Source: Aquiluna sp. (GTDB lineage: Bacteria; Actinomycetota; Actinomycetes; Actinomycetales; Microbacteriaceae). From it: a stretch of DNA of 17,389 bases. Shown one piece after another: positions 13,547 through 17,389 of this stretch. Position 1 is the stretch's first letter. Every line of letters starts with the position of its first letter. A program made the translations under genes and the position numbers. The notes under the pieces were generated by a model that saw only the letters and a list, made by a program, of their open reading frames with translations, had not been told where the DNA came from and made no database searches. The stretch is from the NCBI GenBank assembly GCA_023260495.1, contig JALQVB010000014.1, positions 1 through 17,389 of the forward strand, written 5' to 3'.

Positions 13547-14883
13547 AGCTTCAGGCGCTCTTCTACCTTGTTGGCGATTCTGGTCGCCCAGCTCTGGGCA
13601 TCGCCCTGCTCTTTGGCCTCCACCATGACTCGCACCAGCGCTTCGGTGCCGGAGGCGCGCAGCAAGACTCTGCCGTCCTCACCCAACTCGCGCTCGGCCT
13701 CGCCCACCAGCGCCTGCAACTGAGCATCATCGACGCGGTTCTTGTCCACACCCGGCACATTAATGAGCACCTGAGGATAGGTGGACATGATTGCGGCGAG
13801 CTCGCTTGCCTTCTTGCCGGTCTGAGCCATGCGGGCGGCCAACTGCAGCCCGGTCAGGATGCCATCTCCGGTGGTCGCGTACTGGGAAAAGATGATGTGG
13901 CCGGATTGCTCGCCACCAAGCGTGTAGCCGCCGGCTCGCATTTCTTCGAGAACATAGCGGTCGCCAACCTGGGTCTGCAGCATTTCGATGCCACGCTCCG
14001 CCAGCGCAACCTTCAAACCAAGGTTGCTCATGACGGTCGATACCAGGGTGTCCCGGGACAGCTCCCCCGCCTCGTGCATGGCGTTGGCCAAGATTGCCAT
14101 GATGTGGTCGCCATCGATGATCTTGCCGCTCTCGTCCACCGCTAGGCAGCGGTCGGCGTCGCCATCGTGGGCAATTCCGAGGTGAGCTCCGTTCTCCACA
14201 ACCGCGGCCTGCAGCGCACTGAGGTGGGTGGAACCGTAACCAGCATTTATGTTGTTGCCATCTGGATCGGCACCAATCACAAGCACCTTCGCACCAGCAT
14301 CGGCAAATGCCTGGGGAGAGATGGCGCTGGCCGCACCATTAGCGCAGTCGATCACAATCTTCAAACCCTCTAGGCGCTGCTTCATTGTGCCGAGCAGGTG
14401 AATCAGATACCTGTCTTCGGCATCGGAGAACCTAGTTACCCTGCCAACCTCAGCACCAAGCGGAGTGAGCGACTTACCCATGGCAGCCTCGATCTCGTCT
14501 TCGACGGAATCTGGAAGCTTGTAGCCATTGCGGGCTAGGAATTTGATGCCATTATCGGGAGCCGAATTGTGGCTGGCGGAAATCATCACGCCAAAATCCG
14601 CACCTAAATCCGCGGTTAGAAAGGCGCAGGCTGGGGTGGGTAGCACCCCGGCATCAAAAACATCAACGCCGGATGCCGCCAAGCCGCCGGCAACAACCGA
14701 GGAGATGAAGTCAGATGAGATGCGCGGGTCTTTGGCAACCACCGCGCGCGGACGTTGGCCGTCTTTACGTGCCTGTTTCCCTAGAACGATGGCAGCAGCC
14801 TGAGCAATGCTGAGCGTGAGCTCGGCCGTGATTTCACGATTGGCAGTGCCACGAACTCCATCAGTGCCAAATAACCTGGCCAT
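13543..14883 (-). CDS. glmM: Phosphoglucosamine mutase
   Basis: Converts glucosamine-6-phosphate to glucosamine-1-phosphate, the step after GlmS on the way to UDP-GlcNAc. The 446-residue chain opens MARLFGTDGVRG. The phosphoserine is S104 in ISASHN, the metal loop is DGDADR at 240-245, the sugar loop is GGEQSG at 323-328, and the phosphate loop is LLRASGTEALVRVMVEA near the end. After SASHN it reads SAPDNG where many GlmM proteins have a proline; I regard this as family variation. The ATG lies nine bases after the rpsI stop with no clear Shine-Dalgarno, so it is probably translated by coupling to the ribosomal protein genes rplM-rpsI, a gene order common in actinobacteria. Confidence 0.97.
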   Translation of the reverse strand: MARLFGTDGVRGTANREITAELTLSIAQAAAIVLGKQARKDGQRPRAVVAKDPRISSDFISSVVAGGLAASGVDVFDAGVLPTPACAFLTADLGADFGVMISASHNSAPDNGIKFLARNGYKLPDSVEDEIEAAMGKSLTPLGAEVGRVTRFSDAEDRYLIHLLGTMKQRLEGLKIVIDCANGAASAISPQAFADAGAKVLVIGADPDGNNINAGYGSTHLSALQAAVVENGAHLGIAHDGDADRCLAVDESGKIIDGDHIMAILANAMHEAGELSRDTLVSTVMSNLGLKVALAERGIEMLQTQVGDRYVLEEMRAGGYTLGGEQSGHIIFSQYATTGDGILTGLQLAARMAQTGKKASELAAIMSTYPQVLINVPGVDKNRVDDAQLQALVGEAERELGEDGRVLLRASGTEALVRVMVEAKEQGDAQSWATRIANKVEERLKL

Positions 14884-14892
14884 GGAGAAAGA

Positions 14893-15381
14893 CTAGCGCT
14901 TGGAGAACTGCGAAGCCTTGCGGGCCTTCTTTAGACCAGCCTTCTTGCGCTCGATGACGCGAGAGTCACGAGTGAGGAAGCCAGCCTTCTTCAGGGTTGG
15001 GCGGTTGTTCTCCTGGTCAATCTCGTTTAGTGCACGAGAGATACCTAGGCGAAGCGCTCCGGCCTGACCTGCGCTGCCACCACCGTCGATGCGAGCGATG
15101 ACGTCGTATGCGCCCTGCAGCTCGAGAACGGTGAATGGGTCAGTGATTAGCTGCTGGTGCAGCTTGTTTGGGAAGTAGTCCTCGAAAGCACGGTCGTTCA
15201 CGGTGATCTTGCCGGTTCCTGGAACCAGACGAACACGTGCGACGGCCTCCTTGCGACGGCCGGTGCCAGATCCACCCTGAGTTAGCGATCCACGGGAGCG
15301 GACCTTCTTCTCAACTGGTGCGCTCTCGGTGGTGAAGGAGGTTGGGGTCTCCTCGGTTGCGATTACTTCGTTTTCAGCCAA
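14893..15381 (-). CDS. rpsI: 30S ribosomal protein S9
   Basis: Small-subunit protein whose C-terminal tail reaches the P-site tRNA. The 162-residue chain contains the full S9 domain from about residue 40 (TGRRKEAVARVRLVPGTGKITVN) through GGGSAGQAGALRLGISRAL, ending in the invariant basic KKARKASQFSKR. The first ~35 residues form an acidic, Thr/Ser-rich extension (MAENEVIATEETPTSF) that E. coli S9 lacks and actinobacterial S9 often has. The start is TTG at 15381 with AAGGAA upstream, 11 bases after the rplM stop. Confidence 0.96.
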   Translation of the reverse strand: MAENEVIATEETPTSFTTESAPVEKKVRSRGSLTQGGSGTGRRKEAVARVRLVPGTGKITVNDRAFEDYFPNKLHQQLITDPFTVLELQGAYDVIARIDGGGSAGQAGALRLGISRALNEIDQENNRPTLKKAGFLTRDSRVIERKKAGLKKARKASQFSKR

Positions 15382-15392
15382 GATCTTTTTCC

Positions 15393-15836
15393 TTACTGGG
15401 CAATCTGGTCAATGACAAAGGTCTTTGGTTGCTGAGCAGCGTGTGGGTGCTCGCTTCCTGCGTAAACCTTGAGCTTCTTCAGCTGCTGCTCACCGAGGGA
15501 GTTCTTTGGCAGCATGCCGCGGATCGCCTTCTCAATTGCGCGAACTGGGTTCTTCTCGAGTAGCTCGGCGTAGCTGGTAGCGGTTAGACCACCTGGGTAG
15601 CCGGAGTGGCGGTAAGCCATCTTCTGGGTCAGCTTGGAGCCGGTCAGTGCCACCTTGTCTGCGTTCACAACGATCACAAAGTCACCGTTGTCCATGTGGG
15701 CAGCAAAGGTTGGCTTGTGCTTGCCGCGGAGCAGAGTCGCTACCTGCGATGCAAGACGTCCTAGAACCACATCAGTGGCGTCAACAACAAACCACTCGTG
15801 GCTAAGCTCGCTAGCCTTAGGCGAATAAGTACGCAC
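15393..15836 (-). CDS. rplM: 50S ribosomal protein L13
   Basis: Early-assembling large-subunit protein. 147 residues, normal length. Family segments are RTYSPKASELSHEWFVVDATDVVLGRLAS at the N-terminus, LRGKHKPTFAAHMDNGDFVIVVNADKVALTGSK, YRHSGYPGG, and RAIRGMLPKNSLG-like AIRGMLPKNSLG. The start is GTG at 15836 with GAGGT eight bases upstream. It is first in the rplM-rpsI(-glmM) unit, with its own promoter behind truA. Confidence 0.97.
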   Translation of the reverse strand: MRTYSPKASELSHEWFVVDATDVVLGRLASQVATLLRGKHKPTFAAHMDNGDFVIVVNADKVALTGSKLTQKMAYRHSGYPGGLTATSYAELLEKNPVRAIEKAIRGMLPKNSLGEQQLKKLKVYAGSEHPHAAQQPKTFVIDQIAQ

Positions 15837-15917
15837 GCTAAATTACCTCGTTAGTTTCTTTTGAGTGATTCCGCATTTGGAGTCGCGGTTTCAAACTTTT
15901 CGGACATGCCGAACCAA
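15837..15917 (-). promoter_or_regulatory. Possible structured leader of rplM-rpsI mRNA
   Basis: If transcription starts near 15917, about 80 untranslated bases precede rplM. They hold a perfect 5-bp stem TTCGG / CCGAA with a 5-base loop (15899-15913) and a second CCGC / GCGG pairing (15871-15888). L13 is known to control its own operon through the mRNA leader in E. coli. Similar control here is an inference from leader length and folding potential; I recognise no defined family. Confidence 0.3.
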
Positions 15918-15923
15918 GCAGCA

Positions 15924-15952
15924 AGTCTAAGGGTTTTGAACAGATAGGTCAA
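15924..15952 (-). promoter_or_regulatory. Promoter for rplM-rpsI-glmM, overlapping truA stop
   Basis: On the minus strand TTGACC (complement of 15947-15952) is separated by exactly 17 bases from TAGACT (complement of 15924-15929). These are 5/6 and 4/6 matches to the vegetative consensus. The -35 contains the truA stop codon TGA. It explains how rplM-rpsI can be transcribed independently of rplQ-truA. Confidence 0.75.
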
Positions 15953-16812
15953 ACAGAAATATCCTCGTTGGAGCGCAGGTTTTTGGCTTTCTCGGCCTGA
16001 GCTGCAAGCCGGTCATCAGTGGGGTACTCGACACCGTCCAACGAGAGTCCACGGGGATCAACAACCTTGAACCTGCTGCTTCGTCGTGCCTTCTTGGTGA
16101 TATCGGCTAGTTCCTCAATTGATAGCTTTCCGGCGCCTACCGCAATAAGTGCTCCCACTATGGACCGAACCATGTTGTGACAAAAGGCATCAGCGCTCAG
16201 CGTTACCAGAATTCGACCATCTGGCTCACGCTCCACATCCAGACTTCTAAGCTCACGAATTGTGGTTGCTCCCTCCCGGGGTTTGCAAAAGGCCCCGAAG
16301 TCTCGCAATCCAGTGAGTGAGGCGCCTGCCAGAGCCATGAGCTTTGTATCCAAGTTTGCTGCAACTGATAACACATACCTCGACTGTCGAGGATTAGGGC
16401 GGCAGGAGGCATCTGAGATTCCGTAGTGATAGGTGCGACCAATTGCACTAAAACGTGCGTCGAATCCAGCCGGTGCGGGCAAAATCCTATGAATCGCAAT
16501 ATCTTCGCGCAGCAAGCCGTCGAGCCGGGCTGCGGAGAAGGTTGCTCGACCGAGCCGACCCATTTGTTCACTTGTTATGTCAACGTGACAAACCTGATAG
16601 CCGGCGTGAACACCAGCATCTGTCCTGCCTGCAACCCGCATTCCAAAACCATCGACACTTGGGCCAAAGATGGTAGACAGTGCCTCGAGCAGGTCCCCTT
16701 GAACCGTCCTGAGCCCAGGCTGCTTGGCCCAACCCGCAAAATCAGTGCCGTCATAGGCTAGGTCAATCCGGAAACGACAAAACCCGCCGGATGATCCAGC
16801 GGGCATTGTCAT
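15949..16812 (-). CDS. truA: tRNA pseudouridine(38-40) synthase TruA
   Basis: Converts uridine to pseudouridine at positions 38, 39 and 40 in the tRNA anticodon stem-loop. The 287-residue chain has RIDLAYDGTDFAGWAKQPGLRTVQGDL at the start and catalytic D65 in VAGRTDAGVHA. FDARFSAIGRTYHYGI lies in the middle and FCHNMVRSIVGALIAVGAGKL near the C-terminus, all diagnostic. The short tail after GVEYP is charged. The preferred start is ATG 16812, eight bases after AGGA; a second ATG two codons on is possible. It follows rplQ by 13 bases on the same strand, the usual rplQ-truA pair. Confidence 0.95.
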   Translation of the reverse strand: MTMPAGSSGGFCRFRIDLAYDGTDFAGWAKQPGLRTVQGDLLEALSTIFGPSVDGFGMRVAGRTDAGVHAGYQVCHVDITSEQMGRLGRATFSAARLDGLLREDIAIHRILPAPAGFDARFSAIGRTYHYGISDASCRPNPRQSRYVLSVAANLDTKLMALAGASLTGLRDFGAFCKPREGATTIRELRSLDVEREPDGRILVTLSADAFCHNMVRSIVGALIAVGAGKLSIEELADITKKARRSSRFKVVDPRGLSLDGVEYPTDDRLAAQAEKAKNLRSNEDISV

Positions 16813-16825
16813 AGTTAGATCCTAA

Positions 16826-17389
16826 TTAGGCCTTTGGCTCTTCCTCGGCAGCCTCTGCCTCAGCGGCAGGTGCTTCCTCGGCAGGAGCTTCTTCTTCAGC
16901 TGGCGCCTCGGTGACCTCAGCGTCAGCTGGGGCCTCCTCCGCTACGGCCTCTATGACCTCTTCGGCTACTGCCTCTGCTGCAACCTCTTCTACTGGTGCC
17001 TCTTCGGCAGCAGGAGCGTTGGTGGCAACGTTGTTAGTCAGCTTCGCCTTGTTGGTCTTAGGGTTCTTGGTCACTGGCTCAAGCACAAGCTCGATCATGG
17101 CCATAGGTGCGTTGTCGCCCTTGCGGTAGCCAAGCTTCACGATGCGGGTGTAACCACCCTCACGCTTGTCGACCTGAGGAGCAATCTCCATGAAGAGCTT
17201 GTGCACTGCGGACTTGTCGCGAATCACGGTCATTACCTTGCGACGAGCGTGCAGGTCACCGCGCTTCGCGAAGGTCACCATGCGCTCTGCGAGCGGGCGC
17301 AGGCGCTTCGCCTTGGTCTCCGTGGTCTGGATGCGACCGTGGGTGAACAGCGCTGTTGCGAGGTTCGCCAGCATGAGGCGCTCGTGGGC
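16826..17389 (-). CDS. rplQ: 50S ribosomal protein L17 (5' end beyond window)
   Basis: Large-subunit protein at the exit-tunnel side of the ribosome. The frame stays open to the window edge (…AHERLMLANLATALFTHGRIQTTETKAKRLRPLAERMVTFAKRGDLHARR), so only the first ~17 residues are missing. The ATG at 17374 is internal and is not the start. The L17 core ends near MAMIELVLEPV and is followed by a tail of about 65 residues made almost only of Ala, Glu, Pro and Val (AEEAPVEEVAAEAVAEE and similar). Acidic low-complexity tails of this kind are common on actinobacterial L17 and are absent from E. coli L17. Confidence 0.95.
   Translation of the reverse strand, partial: AHERLMLANLATALFTHGRIQTTETKAKRLRPLAERMVTFAKRGDLHARRKVMTVIRDKSAVHKLFMEIAPQVDKREGGYTRIVKLGYRKGDNAPMAMIELVLEPVTKNPKTNKAKLTNNVATNAPAAEEAPVEEVAAEAVAEEVIEAVAEEAPADAEVTEAPAEEEAPAEEAPAAEAEAAEEEPKA

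Noticed and set aside
14560..14580. GlmM active-site loop reads SASHNSAPDNG without the usual proline
   Set aside because: The serine, histidine, asparagine and the following PDNG are intact, and I recall that other actinobacterial GlmM proteins also vary at this position, so activity is likely preserved.
16830..17020. Repetitive DNA resembling a tandem repeat
   Set aside because: The repetition comes from Ala/Glu/Pro codons in the L17 tail. Units are irregular, and the frame is continuous with the L17 core.
1..17389. Search for defence systems, prophage, IS elements, CRISPR arrays, tRNA or riboswitches
   Set aside because: Every large open frame is a recognisable housekeeping or transport gene, the intergenic gaps are at most 255 bp, and no direct-repeat arrays, cloverleaf folds or terminal inverted repeats with transposase were seen.

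Overview
The window is core chromosome of a small-genome, moderately GC-rich actinobacterium, most likely a Microbacteriaceae member of the freshwater or marine Rhodoluna/Aquiluna (Luna) type. That placement is inference from gene content and protein style. The supporting observations are frequent GTG/TTG starts, genes overlapping by 1-17 bp, an Ala/Glu-rich tail on ribosomal protein L17, the gene order rplQ-truA-rplM-rpsI-glmM, a type I pantothenate kinase beside glmS, and HrcA/CIRCE control of groES. Nearly all of the sequence is coding. No tRNA, rRNA, IS element, prophage, CRISPR array or tandem repeat was seen.

Region 1 (1-3600) is a branched-chain amino acid (LIV-type) ABC transporter. 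The + strand carries the end of livM, then livG, livF and a tiny glycine-zipper membrane protein, each overlapping the previous gene. The lipoprotein binding protein livJ lies on the opposite strand and converges on them at a perfect-hairpin bidirectional terminator (2201-2229). A 255-bp AT-rich gap upstream of livJ (3526-3780) holds a leader hairpin, a 12-bp palindrome and an imperfect direct repeat.

Region 2 (3780-6800) has a RarD/EamA transporter and groES on the minus strand. The groES promoter is well formed and flanked by two CIRCE operators. Divergent from it is a THUMP-like SAM methyltransferase, followed by a convergent DUF4190 two-helix membrane protein.

Region 3 (6800-12600, minus strand) is a tightly packed block transcribed as glmS-acpS-alr-tsaE-tsaB-rimI::tsaD. 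It joins amino-sugar and D-alanine supply for peptidoglycan, activation of acyl carrier protein, and the tRNA t6A machinery. The last gene fuses RimI acetyltransferase to TsaD in one chain.

Region 4 (12599-17389): coaA (+) diverges from glmS across 30 bp and converges with glmM, overlapping it by 4 bp. On the minus strand, rplQ (cut by the window end) and truA lead into rplM-rpsI-glmM. A clear promoter for rplM overlaps the truA stop codon.

I found no convincing new defence, mobile or biosynthetic system. The points most worth following are the RimI-TsaD fusion, the double CIRCE between groES and a poorly understood methyltransferase, the small glycine-zipper gene fused to the liv operon, and the untranslated leaders of livJ and rplM.
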